Part shown: positions 7,798 through 16,528 of the stretch, one piece after another
Numbering within the stretch: position 1 is the stretch's first letter
How the letters are laid out: each line of letters starts with the position of its first letter
DNA from: Ruthenibacterium lactatiformans
GTDB lineage: Bacteria; Bacillota; Clostridia; Oscillospirales; Ruminococcaceae
Direction: 5' to 3'
Assembly: GCF_000949455.1 (NCBI RefSeq)
Contig: NZ_JXXK01000001.1
Coordinates: forward strand, 124,001 to 188,000
Length of the DNA: 64,000 bases
Notes under the pieces: model-generated
What the model was told of the DNA's origin: nothing
Database searches by the model: none
What the model saw: only the letters and a program-made list of their open reading frames with translations
Program-made: the position numbers and the translations under genes

Positions 7798-8027
7798 AAA
7801 ACCGCAGAGGTGCGGTTTTCAAGAGTAAACGCGTGTATCGTGATTGCCAAAATCCTAAGCCGCGTCAAAAGGGAAAACCGCCGAAGGCAGCGCGCGGCAA
7901 GCGCCGCCTGGCTGCAACGCTGAAAGGCTTGCGGCTGTCGCGTCCGTCGTGGCGCGTTGCGCTGCGGAAGGTAGCAATCTTATATATTATATTGCAATTC
8001 TTGCCGGTTTTTCAAGCCGGTTTTTTT
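7798..8027 (+). promoter_or_regulatory. Lysine riboswitch (L box) with terminator, upstream of asd
   Basis: The leader has the conserved L-box core elements in order: AGAGGTGC then TTCAAGAGTA (from 7806), AAAAGGG then CCGCCGAAG (near 7866-7885), and a GGCTG segment (7933-7937). Helix P1 is formed by CCGCAG (7802-7807) and CTGCGG (7962-7967). The expression platform is a 7-bp hairpin (8004-8020) followed by seven T residues (8021-8027). Lysine binding should favour this terminator and shut off asd, a standard feedback on diaminopimelate/lysine synthesis. An 82-codon open frame across it (from 7833) is not considered coding. Confidence 0.92.
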
Positions 8028-8113
8028 CTTTTGCGGCTTTATTCGCATGTTCATCGTTTTTGTATCATGCGCATAAAATAGATAAAGAGGTCAATGGGAA
8101 AGGGTTGTTAAAA

Positions 8114-9193
8114 ATGAAAGAATACAAAGTCGGTGTTGTTGGCGCAACAGGTATGGTTGGGCAGCGGTTTGTTTCTCTGCTGGAAAATCATCCGTGGTTC
8201 CGTCTCGCGGCGTTGGCCGCCTCTCCCCGTTCCGCCGGAAAAACGTATGAGGAAGCCGTGGGCGCACGGTGGGCCATGCCTACGCCAATGCCCGGAGAAG
8301 CGAAAAGAATGGTGGTGATGGATGCCGCCGACGTTGCCGCCGTTGCCGCGAAAGTAGACTTCGTGTTCTGCGCCGTGGACATGAAAAAGGACGAGATCAA
8401 AGCTCTGGAGGAGGCCTATGCGAAGGCGGAATGCCCTGTTGTCTCAAACAACAGCGCGCACCGTTTTACGCCGGATGTCCCGATGGTCGTGCCTGAGATC
8501 AACGCGGAGCATATTGAAGTTATCTCCGCTCAGCGCGCGCGCCTTGGTACCAAACGCGGCTTCATTGCCGTAAAGTCCAACTGCTCTTTGCAGAGCTATG
8601 TTCCCGCTCTGCATCCCCTGATGCGGGATTACGGCGTTTCCAAATGCCTTGTGTGCACCTATCAGGCTATTTCCGGTGCAGGCAAGACCTTTGAGACCTG
8701 GCCCGAAATGGTTGACAACTGCATTCCATACATCGGCGGTGAAGAGGAAAAAAGCGAGAAAGAGCCGCTCAAGCTGTGGGGCCATATTGAAAACGGACAG
8801 ATCGTTCCGGCCGACAAGCCCTCCATTACTGCCCAGTGCCTGCGCGTTGCGTGCTCAGACGGCCACATGGCGGCGGTGTTCGTCAGCTTTGACAAAAAGC
8901 CCACAATGGAGGAAATCAAAGAAAAGTGGGCCGCCTTTTCCGGCCCGGCCCAGGAGCTGAAGCTGCCCAGCGCGCCGAAGCAGTTCCTGCACTATTTTGA
9001 AGAGGCCGACCGCCCTCAGACAAAGCTGGATCGCAACCTGGAAAACGGCATGTCGGTTTCCATCGGCCGTCTGCGCCCCGACACGCAATATGATTACAAA
9101 TTTGTATGCCTTTCACATAACACGCTCCGCGGCGCCGCCGGCGGTGCGGTTCTGCTGGCAGAGCTGCTGGCGGCGGAGGGGTACATGGGCTGA
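8114..9193 (+). CDS. asd: Aspartate-semialdehyde dehydrogenase
   Basis: Asd reduces beta-aspartyl phosphate to aspartate semialdehyde, the branch point to lysine/DAP, threonine and methionine. The 359-residue protein starts with the NADP-binding GVVGATGMVGQRF, and its active-site cysteine is in KSNCSLQ. The sequence belongs to the archaeal/fungal-type branch (TIGR00978-like) rather than the E. coli type; this branch occurs in many Clostridia. The ATG at 8114 has a GAAAGGG site; the longer frame back to 7949 lies within the riboswitch and is not used. First gene of the asd-dapA-dapB group. Confidence 0.95.
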   Translation: MKEYKVGVVGATGMVGQRFVSLLENHPWFRLAALAASPRSAGKTYEEAVGARWAMPTPMPGEAKRMVVMDAADVAAVAAKVDFVFCAVDMKKDEIKALEEAYAKAECPVVSNNSAHRFTPDVPMVVPEINAEHIEVISAQRARLGTKRGFIAVKSNCSLQSYVPALHPLMRDYGVSKCLVCTYQAISGAGKTFETWPEMVDNCIPYIGGEEEKSEKEPLKLWGHIENGQIVPADKPSITAQCLRVACSDGHMAAVFVSFDKKPTMEEIKEKWAAFSGPAQELKLPSAPKQFLHYFEEADRPQTKLDRNLENGMSVSIGRLRPDTQYDYKFVCLSHNTLRGAAGGAVLLAELLAAEGYMG

Positions 9194-9254
9194 TCGTCTT
9201 CCCCACCGTTTTGAGATTCAGAAACCGTTTAAAAGAAAGTGAGCGTATACCCCC

Positions 9255-10148
9255 ATGAAGCAGACGATTTTCAAGGGCTCCGGCGTGGCCATCATCACGC
9301 CGATGCTGGAGGACGGTTCCGTCAACTATCCGGTGTTGAAAGAACTGCTGGAGCAGCAGATCGCGGGCGGCACAGATGCAATCGTCATCTGCGGCACCAC
9401 GGGCGAAGCCTCCGCGCTGAACGACACGGAACATCTGGATGTGATAGAATTTGCCTGTGCGACGGTGAACCGTCGTCTGCCGGTCATCGCCGGCACAGGT
9501 TCCAATGATACGCGCCACGCCGTCGCCCTCTCCCGCGAGGCGAAAAGCCGCGGCGCAGACGCTTTGCTGCAGGTGACGCCCTATTACAACAAAACCAGCC
9601 AGGCAGGTCTTGTACGGCATTTCAATGCGGTGGCGGACGCCGTAGGTCTGCCGATGATCCTTTACAATGTGCCTTCGCGCACAGGTATGAATATTCAGCC
9701 TGAGACATACGCAGAGCTTGCGAAGCATCCGCTCATTGTGGCCACCAAGGAGGCGAGCGGAAACGTGAGCGCCATCGCGAAAACGGCTGCGCTGTGCGGC
9801 GACGAACTGGCCATCTATTCCGGAAACGACGACCAGATCCTTCCCCTGCTGGCTCTGGGCGGCATCGGAGTGATCTCTGTGCTGGCGAACGTAGCCCCGC
9901 GGGAAACGCACGATATCTGCCGGCTTTATTTCGAGGGCAAACACGCGGAAAGCCTTGCGTTGCAGCTTCGGCTTCTGGAACTGATCGAAGCATTGTTCTG
10001 CGACGTGAACCCTATTCCTGTAAAGGAAGCGATGAATCTGCTGGGACATGACGCGGGACAATGCCGTATGCCGCTTGCTCCTTTGAACGCAGCGAACCGG
10101 GAACGTCTGCGCACGGCGCTCTGTGCGGCCGGTTTCCTGAAAGCGTAA
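9255..10148 (+). CDS. dapA: 4-hydroxy-tetrahydrodipicolinate synthase
   Basis: DapA condenses pyruvate with aspartate semialdehyde. The 297-residue TIM barrel shows GTTGEASAL (near 47), YYNKTSQAG (near 112), the catalytic tyrosine in LYNVPSRTG (near 139) and the Schiff-base lysine in VATKEASGN (near 167). It starts 62 bp after asd and presumably shares the riboswitch transcript. The ribosome site is weak (AAAGAAAGTGAG). Confidence 0.97.
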   Translation: MKQTIFKGSGVAIITPMLEDGSVNYPVLKELLEQQIAGGTDAIVICGTTGEASALNDTEHLDVIEFACATVNRRLPVIAGTGSNDTRHAVALSREAKSRGADALLQVTPYYNKTSQAGLVRHFNAVADAVGLPMILYNVPSRTGMNIQPETYAELAKHPLIVATKEASGNVSAIAKTAALCGDELAIYSGNDDQILPLLALGGIGVISVLANVAPRETHDICRLYFEGKHAESLALQLRLLELIEALFCDVNPIPVKEAMNLLGHDAGQCRMPLAPLNAANRERLRTALCAAGFLKA

Positions 10149-10220
10149 AACAAATCGACAGGCTGCTCTCCAGGAGCATGGCTGCACCTGCGGCCGAACC
10201 TGATGCAGCCCCAGCTTCGC

Positions 10221-10258
10221 AACAGCTTACCTTTGGTTTTGCCATCGGGTAAGCTGTT
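10221..10258. repeat. 11-bp inverted repeat between dapA and dapB
   Basis: AACAGCTTACC (10221-10231) and GGTAAGCTGTT (10248-10258) form a perfect 11-bp stem with a 16-nt loop and no T tract on either strand. It may be an mRNA processing or stability hairpin, or a weak attenuator, tuning dapB relative to dapA. Confidence 0.6.
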
Positions 10259-10298
10259 GTGTTATACTTATATCATCCTTTGAAAAGGAAGTGTGAAT

Positions 10299-11051
10299 AT
10301 GACCGATATCATCATCCAGGGCATCCACGGGCGTATGGGCCGCGCGCTGTGTACAATGATCGAGGCGCGCACAGACTGCCGCGTGGTGGCTGGTGTGGAC
10401 GCGAAAGAGCTTCCAAGCGCTGTTCCGGTGTTCCCGTCACTGGAGAAAAACACCGTGCCAGCGGACGTGCTGATCGATTTTTCCAACCCTGACGCCACGC
10501 AGAATGCCATTGAATACTGCAGAGCGCACAAGCTGCCCTGCGTCATATGTACAACGGGCCTGAGCGAGGGACAGGAACAGGCGCTGCGTGAGCTTTCAAA
10601 AACCGTAGCGGTGTTCAAGAGTGCGAACATGTCTTTGGGCGTCAATCTGCTCATCGAGCTTGCCAAACAGGCCAACGCTGTGCTGGGGACAGATTTCGAC
10701 GTAGAGATCATCGAAAAGCATCACCATAACAAGCTGGATGCGCCCAGCGGCACGGCGTTGATGATTGCAGATGAGCTTTGCGGCGCGTCCCCGGTTCCCT
10801 ACCACTATGTATATGACAGGCACGCCGAGCGGCGCAAACGTGAACCGACAGAGATCGGCATTCACGCTGTGCGCGGCGGCAGCATCGTGGGCGAGCACGA
10901 GGTGATTTTTGCCGGACCGGAGGAGGTCATCACCATTTCCCACAGCGCCGGTTCCCGAGAGGTGTTCGCCAACGGCGCGCTGAACGCAGCGGTGTTTCTG
11001 GCGGGAAAACCCGCCGGGATGTATAATATGAAGGATCTGATGCATCTATGA
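10299..11051 (+). CDS. dapB: 4-hydroxy-tetrahydrodipicolinate reductase
   Basis: DapB reduces the DapA product to tetrahydrodipicolinate. The protein of about 250 residues has the nucleotide-binding GIHGRMGRAL at the N terminus and the catalytic EKHHHNKLDAPSGTA near residue 146. I chose ATG 10299 over the in-frame GTG at 10293 because AAAGGAAG lies 7 bases before the ATG but almost touches the GTG. Its stop overlaps the next start by 4 bp (ATGA), so the lipoprotein gene is translationally coupled. Confidence 0.97.
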   Translation: MTDIIIQGIHGRMGRALCTMIEARTDCRVVAGVDAKELPSAVPVFPSLEKNTVPADVLIDFSNPDATQNAIEYCRAHKLPCVICTTGLSEGQEQALRELSKTVAVFKSANMSLGVNLLIELAKQANAVLGTDFDVEIIEKHHHNKLDAPSGTALMIADELCGASPVPYHYVYDRHAERRKREPTEIGIHAVRGGSIVGEHEVIFAGPEEVITISHSAGSREVFANGALNAAVFLAGKPAGMYNMKDLMHL

Positions 11052-12274
11052 AACAGAGAAACCAAAAACACATAGCCTTGCTGAGCGTGGTGCTTGTGCC
11101 GGCCTTGCTGCTCTCCGCTTGCGGAAGCGGTGCATCGGGACAGCTTTCGTCTTCCAGCACCGCTCCGGGCTCCGAGCCCGCCGTTTCCGTTTCTCAGCCC
11201 GAGCCGGAACCGCAGCCCGCCGTGACGACGCTGCGCTTTTCCGCCACAGGCGACAACCTGATTCATGACGGTCTTTATCTGCAGGCCCGCAGCCGTGCAG
11301 GCGGCGAAGGTTATGATTTTACGGCTTTGTATGAAAATGTCGCGCCTTTTTATAAAGACTTCGACATCAACTGGATCAATCAGGAAACTCTGGTAACGGA
11401 CGAGCTTCCGCCTTCCTCCTATCCCTGTTTCTGTACGCCCGGCGCGTTGGGGCGGGCGGTATATGATGTCGGCTGGCGTGTGATCTCCATGTCAAACAAC
11501 CACTCCTACGACAAAGGCAGTCAGGGTATCGCAGCAACGCTCCGTTTCTGGGACGACATGCCGGACGACGTGGTCACCACGGGCCTGTACGCAGGCGAAG
11601 CCGATTACGGCAACATTCCCATCCAGGAAAAGGAGGGCGTGCGCATCGCTTATCTGGCCTATACGGAGACGACGAACGGCCTCCCCACGCCTTCCGATGC
11701 TGCCGCCAATGTTATTTATACCAGCCAGGAGGATGTGATCCAGCAGCAGATCGAGCTTGCACGCCAACAGGCGGATATCGTTGTTGTGGGTGTACACTGG
11801 GGTGTTGAAGGCAGTCATACTCCCACCGACGCCCAGCGTGCGCTGGGACAGAAAATTGCGGACTGGGGCGCGGATGTCATTATTGGCACGCACCCGCATG
11901 TCATCCAGCCCGTGGAGCTGCTTACCGCAGCCGGAACGGGCAAAACGGTTCCCATTGCCTATTCCCTGGGAAATTTTGTTTCCACACAGGCTGCCGCAAA
12001 CAACATGGTCGGTGTGATCCTGACCTTTGATATCACCAAAACAACACAGCCGGACGGCTCCGCCAGCGCGTCGGTGGGTAATGTTCATGCGGTGCCGATG
12101 GTGATGCATTATGATTCCAACTACACCAATGCGCGCGCCTATCTGTACCGGGATTACACGGAAGAACTTGCTGCTGCTCATGGTGTGCGCGCACGCTTTT
12201 CCGGTTTCAGTAAGGAATATATCACACAGCTTTTGACAGAATACATCAGCCCGGAATTTCTCGTACTTGAATAA
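11048..12274 (+). CDS. CapA-like metallophosphoesterase-fold lipoprotein
   Basis: The 408-residue protein begins with a lipoprotein signal ending in LLSACGS (Cys about residue 26), then a Ser/Pro/Glu-rich linker (to about 58), then a PGA_cap/CapA domain: SATGDNLIHDG, MSNNHSYDKG, GVHWGVEG and GTHPHVIQPVE carry the expected metal-ligand Asp, Asn and His. CapA proteins are linked to poly-gamma-glutamate capsule in Bacillus, but no capBCD genes are near, so that role should not be assumed. Coupled to dapB by a 4-bp overlap, which hints at a cell-envelope role. Confidence 0.85.
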   Translation: MKQRNQKHIALLSVVLVPALLLSACGSGASGQLSSSSTAPGSEPAVSVSQPEPEPQPAVTTLRFSATGDNLIHDGLYLQARSRAGGEGYDFTALYENVAPFYKDFDINWINQETLVTDELPPSSYPCFCTPGALGRAVYDVGWRVISMSNNHSYDKGSQGIAATLRFWDDMPDDVVTTGLYAGEADYGNIPIQEKEGVRIAYLAYTETTNGLPTPSDAAANVIYTSQEDVIQQQIELARQQADIVVVGVHWGVEGSHTPTDAQRALGQKIADWGADVIIGTHPHVIQPVELLTAAGTGKTVPIAYSLGNFVSTQAAANNMVGVILTFDITKTTQPDGSASASVGNVHAVPMVMHYDSNYTNARAYLYRDYTEELAAAHGVRARFSGFSKEYITQLLTEYISPEFLVLE

Positions 12275-12286
12275 GGAGGCATTGCT

Positions 12287-12745
12287 ATGAACGGCGTAAC
12301 CAGAATTTCCAGTGAGCAGGACGTTATGATGATTACTTTTACAGAGGCCGATACGGCCTCGGCTCTTGCGGACGCCTTGACCGCGTTTGCGCAAAAAGGC
12401 GTTGTTGTAGACATGATTTGCCAGAGCGCGCCCCGTGCCGCTACCATCGACTTCAGCTTTACAATGCCGGCGTCTTATTTTGAATCCGCCATGCAGACCA
12501 TCTCGGAGTACCGCACGGGCGCGGGCAGCGCGCCTCTTATCAGCAGCGGATACAGCAAGATCAATCTTTTTGGTGAAGAGATGGTGACAAGCTGCGGCGT
12601 GGCTGCCCTTGCTCTGCGTACGCTGCGGGATGCGGGCATCGAGGTAGTGCTCATCACGACGTCCGATCTGGATATTTCTCTGCTTGTACGCGGGGAAAAT
12701 GAGGACAGCGCGCTGAATGTGCTGCGTCAGGCATTTGCCGCATAA
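12287..12745 (+). CDS. ACT-domain protein, aspartokinase-regulatory-like
   Basis: The 152-residue protein looks like two tandem ACT-type folds without a kinase domain: TRISSEQDVMMITF at the start of the first, and a GEEMVTSCGVAALALR and GIEVVLITTSDLDIS run in the second that resembles the regulatory tail of aspartokinase. ACT pairs bind amino acids. As the last gene of the lysine/DAP group it may act as a stand-alone lysine or threonine sensor for a partner enzyme; this is inference. It has a GGAGG site and starts 12 bp after the lipoprotein gene. Confidence 0.75.
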   Translation: MNGVTRISSEQDVMMITFTEADTASALADALTAFAQKGVVVDMICQSAPRAATIDFSFTMPASYFESAMQTISEYRTGAGSAPLISSGYSKINLFGEEMVTSCGVAALALRTLRDAGIEVVLITTSDLDISLLVRGENEDSALNVLRQAFAA

Positions 12746-12760
12746 ACGGACATATTAAAA

Positions 12761-12801
12761 AACAAGCCGGGACCGCCCTCTGCGGAGCATCCCGGCTTGT
12801 T
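12761..12801. terminator. Bidirectional terminator between ACT gene and tyrS
   Basis: A perfect 12-bp stem, AACAAGCCGGGA (12761-12772) with TCCCGGCTTGTT (12790-12801), is followed by T runs on both strands (TTTTGG on plus, TTTTTTAATA on minus). Well placed between convergent genes. Confidence 0.9.
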
Positions 12802-12818
12802 TTTTGGTTGTTTTCCGG

Positions 12819-14042
12819 TTACAGTGTAATACGGTGATAGACCTTCTTACCTTTTTTGATAACGATGCCTTTTCCCAACGCTTCGGCGTTTACGACGGCC
12901 GATACATCCGTCACCTTTTCGCCGTCCACGGAAATGCCGCCCTGCTGCACCAGGCGCCGTGCTTCCCCTTTGCTGGGCGCGAGGCCCGCGGCAACGAGCA
13001 GGTCGAGCACGGAGGCCTTTCCGTCCGCCACAAGCGCCGCGTCCACAACGGTGGCGGGCATATGCTCCGCATCCATTTCACCGCTGAAAAGGCGTTTTGC
13101 TGTGGCAATGGCTTTTTCGGCGTCTTCCTTGCTGTGCACAAGGCTCGTCAGCTCATAGGCCAGCAGTTCCTTCGCCTTGTTCACGTCGGAGGCGTTGCCC
13201 ATGTCAATCGCGTCGATCTCCTTGACGGGCACACCGGTGAGAAGCTTCAGGCAATTTTGCACCTCACAATCGTCTATGTTGCGCCAGTACTGGAAGAACT
13301 CGTACGGGCTTGTTTTTTCGGGGTCCAGCCAGACTGCTCCTTTTTCGGTCTTACCCATTTTTTTGCCTTCGCGCGTTGTCAAAAGCGTGAACGTCATGCC
13401 GTACACATCGCGGTTATCACATCGGCGGTTCAGCTCCACGCCGCCGATGATATTGCTCCACTGGTCATTTCCGCCGAACTGCATTTTGCAGCCGTACTCC
13501 CGCGCCAAGTGCAGAAAATCATAGCTCTGCATCAGCATATAGTTGAATTCCAGGAACGTGATGCCTTTTTCCATACGTGTTTTGACGCACTCGGCGGTGA
13601 GCATCTTGTTGACAGAGAAATGCACGCCGATCTCCCGCAGAAAATCCACATAGTTCAGGCCGAGAAGCCAGTCGGCATTGTTCGCCATGATGGCCTTGCC
13701 CTCGGAAAAATCGATGAATTTGCTCATCTGTTTTTTAAATTCGTCCGCGTTGTGCCGGATCTGTTCCTGGGTGAGCATTTTGCGCATGTCTGTTTTGCCT
13801 GTGGGGTCACCCACCATCGTGGTACCTCCGCCCAGCAGGACAATGGGGCGATGCCCCGCCTGCTGCATGTAGCGCATGATGATAAGCTGCATGAAATGGC
13901 CCACATGCAGGCTGTCCGCCGTAGGGTCAAAGCCGGTATAGAAAGTGATTTTTTCTTTGCCCAACAGCTCTCGAATGGATGCTTCGTCGGTGGCCTGCGC
14001 GATGAGACCGCGCTCTTTGAAAAGATCGAATACGTTTTCCAT
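12819..14042 (-). CDS. tyrS: Tyrosyl-tRNA synthetase
   Basis: The 407-residue enzyme is a type I TyrRS. It has the HIGH-equivalent HVGH in SLHVGHFMQL (near 48), the tyrosine-binding GGNDQW (near 194), the KMSKS-equivalent KKMGKTE (near 235) and a C-terminal S4 RNA-binding domain (GEARRLVQQGGISVDG). The ATG at 14042 has a GGAGG site; the frame extending to 14186 runs through the T-box and is not coding. Control is by a tyrosine-specific T-box leader. Confidence 0.97.
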   Translation of the reverse strand: MENVFDLFKERGLIAQATDEASIRELLGKEKITFYTGFDPTADSLHVGHFMQLIIMRYMQQAGHRPIVLLGGGTTMVGDPTGKTDMRKMLTQEQIRHNADEFKKQMSKFIDFSEGKAIMANNADWLLGLNYVDFLREIGVHFSVNKMLTAECVKTRMEKGITFLEFNYMLMQSYDFLHLAREYGCKMQFGGNDQWSNIIGGVELNRRCDNRDVYGMTFTLLTTREGKKMGKTEKGAVWLDPEKTSPYEFFQYWRNIDDCEVQNCLKLLTGVPVKEIDAIDMGNASDVNKAKELLAYELTSLVHSKEDAEKAIATAKRLFSGEMDAEHMPATVVDAALVADGKASVLDLLVAAGLAPSKGEARRLVQQGGISVDGEKVTDVSAVVNAEALGKGIVIKKGKKVYHRITL

Positions 14043-14078
14043 GGAACTTCCTCCTGTGTTTTGCGGCAGAAGACATAC

Positions 14079-14344
14079 AAAAAAGCCCTCTGCCAAAATA
14101 AATTTGGCAGAGGGCGGATATCCGCGGTACCACCTCTGTTCACCGGCCCCTCGCGGATGCCGGCCTCCGTGTGTCCAGTAACACACTGCGCTTTAACGGG
14201 CGCACCCGGCAAGGCCTACTGAATCACTTGTTCAGCCCGCTGCTCAGGGATGTATTCGCCATGCGCACCGCTCCCCTTTTCACCAAACAGAGGTTCTCTT
14301 TGCCGGCGCTTTCACAGGTACTCGTTCCCGTCGCTGCATTTATG
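14079..14344 (-). promoter_or_regulatory. Tyrosine T-box leader of tyrS
   Basis: On the minus strand the leader contains the T-box core AGGTGGTACCGCGG (14135-14122), a 13-bp intrinsic terminator (14115-14103 with 14097-14085) and a U run (14084-14079). Upstream is a Stem I region with an AGTA bulge motif and the segment GAATACATC, whose UAC (14254-14252) is the likely specifier codon, matching tyrosine. Uncharged tRNA-Tyr should pair with UAC and the T-box bulge, favouring the antiterminator. Confidence 0.95.
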
Positions 14345-14350
14345 GGTTAT

Positions 14351-14379
14351 AGTATAGCCAAAATACGCGCGGCTGTCAA
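14351..14379 (-). promoter_or_regulatory. Consensus sigma-A promoter of tyrS T-box transcript
   Basis: On the minus strand TTGACA (14379-14374), a 17-bp spacer and TATACT (14356-14351). The -35 overlaps the last codons of recN, so the operon upstream ends where this unit begins. Confidence 0.85.
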
Positions 14380-16040
14380 GCCTTTGCCATCCGAAGCATT
14401 TCCCGGGCATTCGCCAGCGCCAGTTCCGTAATTTTATCGCCGGAAATCATGCGCGCCAGCTCCTGCACACGGCCCTCCCCGCTCAGTGCGTCTATTTCCG
14501 TATAAGTACGGTCTTCACTGACGTTTTTTCGGATGAGCAGGTGGTTATCTGCCTGCGCCGCGATCTGCGCAGTATGTGTGATGCAGATGACCTGTCTGCC
14601 CTGCGCCGTCTGCTTCAGCTTTTCACCGATGCGCCCTGCCGCCAGACCGGAGACCCCGGTGTCGATCTCATCGTAGATCACAGTGCCGATATCATCTTTA
14701 TCCGCTAATGCGCTTTTGACAGCCAGCATGATGCGCGAAAGCTCGCCGCCGGATGCGATCTTTGCCAACGGCTTGGGCTCTTCGCCCGGGTTCGTAGAGA
14801 TGTTGAATTCAACGGAGTCCTGTCCGCTGCCCGCCAGCGGGCCTTTTTTGTGTGACAGCGTGAAGCGGATGCCGGGCATGTTCAAAAAGCGCAGCGCGTC
14901 CGTGATCTGCGCGTTAAAGCGCTCAAAAGCCTCCAGCCGCGTCTGCGTCAGGGCGTCTGCCAGCGCTTTTGCTTTATCGTACAAAGCCGCCTGACGGTCG
15001 TACAATTCATCCAGCCTCTGCGCGCCTGTCTCAATACCGTCCAGTTCCGCCGTGGCCGCATCCAGATAAGCAAGGATATCCTGCACATCCCCACCGTATT
15101 TCTGCTTCATGCGATAGATAAGATCCAACCGTTCCTCCACAGCGTCCAGCGCCTGCGGGTCAAACTCGCAGCGCGCAAGGATATCGGCAATGTCGCTTGC
15201 CGCATCCCGGGCCGTATAATAAAGCCCGCTCATCTGCTCAGCCAACGGTGCAAAATCCTCAGAAAGACTGCTGATGCTCTCCAGTGCCGTGGCGGCACTG
15301 CCCAGCATTTCGCCCGCGCCGGGAGCATCCTCTGCACCGCTGAGCGCGGCGTAAGCAATGTTCAACTGTTCCGTTACGGTCTGGGCGTTGCGGATGAGTG
15401 TCCGGCGGTTCAGCAGCTCATCTTCCTCACCGGGCCGCAGCTCCGCAGCTCCGATCTCTTCAATTTGAAACCGAAGCGTCTCGATGCGGCGTTCCTTCTC
15501 CGTCTCGTCCATGGACAACGCGTCAATTTCCTTTTTGACGCGGCAAAGCTCTTTGTAGACCACATAATAAGCATCGTGCGCCGTCTCGTTCTGCGCAAAG
15601 GAATCCAGAATACCCAGATGCCGCGCAGGGTTCATCAGGCTCTGATTGTCGTGCTGGCCATGAATGTTGATAAGTCCACTGCAGATGTCGCGCACCACAG
15701 ACGCTGTTGCCGGCATGCCGTTGATGCGGCAAGTGCTTTTCCCCTCTGCCGTGATCTCACGATAGAGAAGCAGCTCGTTCTCCGCTTCATAGCCCGCGTC
15801 CGCAAGCTGGGCGCGTGTCTTTGCGCCGATTCCGCGGAACGTGGCCCATATCATGGCTTTGGGCGTGTGGCTGCGCACGATCTCTCGGGAAGTTCGGTTC
15901 CCCAGAATAGCGTTGATTGAATCGATCAGGATGGATTTGCCCGCGCCCGTTTCACCGGACAACACATTGAGGCCGTCGCTGAATACAGCGGCAGCCTTTT
16001 CAATGACGGCGACATTCTCAATTTTTATTTCGCACAACAT
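14376..16040 (-). CDS. recN: DNA repair protein RecN
   Basis: RecN is an SMC-like ATPase recruited early to double-strand breaks. The 554-residue product has an N-terminal Walker A GETGAGKSI (near 30), a long central alpha-helical/coiled-coil region (about 150-390), and a C-terminal ASGGELSRIMLAVK signature with Walker B TVIYDEIDTG and DTGVSGLAAGRIGEKL. It is the last gene of the long leftward operon, 25 bp after argR, a common clostridial order. A GGAGG site precedes the ATG. Confidence 0.97.
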   Translation of the reverse strand: MLCEIKIENVAVIEKAAAVFSDGLNVLSGETGAGKSILIDSINAILGNRTSREIVRSHTPKAMIWATFRGIGAKTRAQLADAGYEAENELLLYREITAEGKSTCRINGMPATASVVRDICSGLINIHGQHDNQSLMNPARHLGILDSFAQNETAHDAYYVVYKELCRVKKEIDALSMDETEKERRIETLRFQIEEIGAAELRPGEEDELLNRRTLIRNAQTVTEQLNIAYAALSGAEDAPGAGEMLGSAATALESISSLSEDFAPLAEQMSGLYYTARDAASDIADILARCEFDPQALDAVEERLDLIYRMKQKYGGDVQDILAYLDAATAELDGIETGAQRLDELYDRQAALYDKAKALADALTQTRLEAFERFNAQITDALRFLNMPGIRFTLSHKKGPLAGSGQDSVEFNISTNPGEEPKPLAKIASGGELSRIMLAVKSALADKDDIGTVIYDEIDTGVSGLAAGRIGEKLKQTAQGRQVICITHTAQIAAQADNHLLIRKNVSEDRTYTEIDALSGEGRVQELARMISGDKITELALANAREMLRMAKA

Positions 16041-16065
16041 GGCAAATCACCTCCGCAGAGCGGCG

Positions 16066-16524
16066 TCAATGCGCAATATATTTCGCAAGCTCACCCACGA
16101 GAGTGCGCGCGGCATCCTCGGAGCGCATCAGGACAAGGAATGTGTCGTCGCCGGAAAGCGTGCCGACCACATCGTTCCACACCATTGCGTCAAACACTTC
16201 GCAGGCGGCATTGGCCATGCCGGTATAGCATTTGACGAGCACAAAATGGCCCGCGAAATCCGCCTTAAGCACAGATTCCCGGAAGATTGTTTCAAACCGG
16301 CTGGGCGAATGGGCGCTTTTACCTGCGCCGGAGGCCGCGACATAGCGGTAATGCCCATCCCCGGTGGCGACTTTGACAAGCCCCAGTTCCCGGATATCCC
16401 GCGATACGGTGGCCTGCGTCACCTCAAAGCCGCTCCGGCGCAAATGCGCGAGAAGCTCTTCCTGTTTATCAATAGAATGCTGGCCGATCAGCTCCAAAAT
16501 TTTGCTGTGGCGTGCGTTTTTCAT
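16066..16524 (-). CDS. argR: Arginine repressor ArgR/AhrC
   Basis: The 152-residue protein has a winged-helix N-terminal domain (residues about 1-70, with TQATVSRDIRELGLVKV as recognition region) and a C-terminal hexamerisation/arginine-binding domain whose GTLSGDDTFLVL segment carries the two aspartates that bind arginine. It represses arginine biosynthesis and activates catabolism in Firmicutes. Starting 4 bp after the nadK stop, it is in tight coupling. Confidence 0.96.
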   Translation of the reverse strand: MKNARHSKILELIGQHSIDKQEELLAHLRRSGFEVTQATVSRDIRELGLVKVATGDGHYRYVAASGAGKSAHSPSRFETIFRESVLKADFAGHFVLVKCYTGMANAACEVFDAMVWNDVVGTLSGDDTFLVLMRSEDAARTLVGELAKYIAH

Positions 16525-16528
16525 TGTG

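Noticed and set aside
7833..8081. Small basic protein gene upstream of asd
   Set aside because: The frame lies across the lysine aptamer and terminator and has no ribosome site.
12804..14222. Long plus-strand open frame of 472 codons over tyrS
   Set aside because: It is the antisense shadow of tyrS and its T-box; no ribosome site and no recognisable protein motif, while the minus frame is a full TyrRS.
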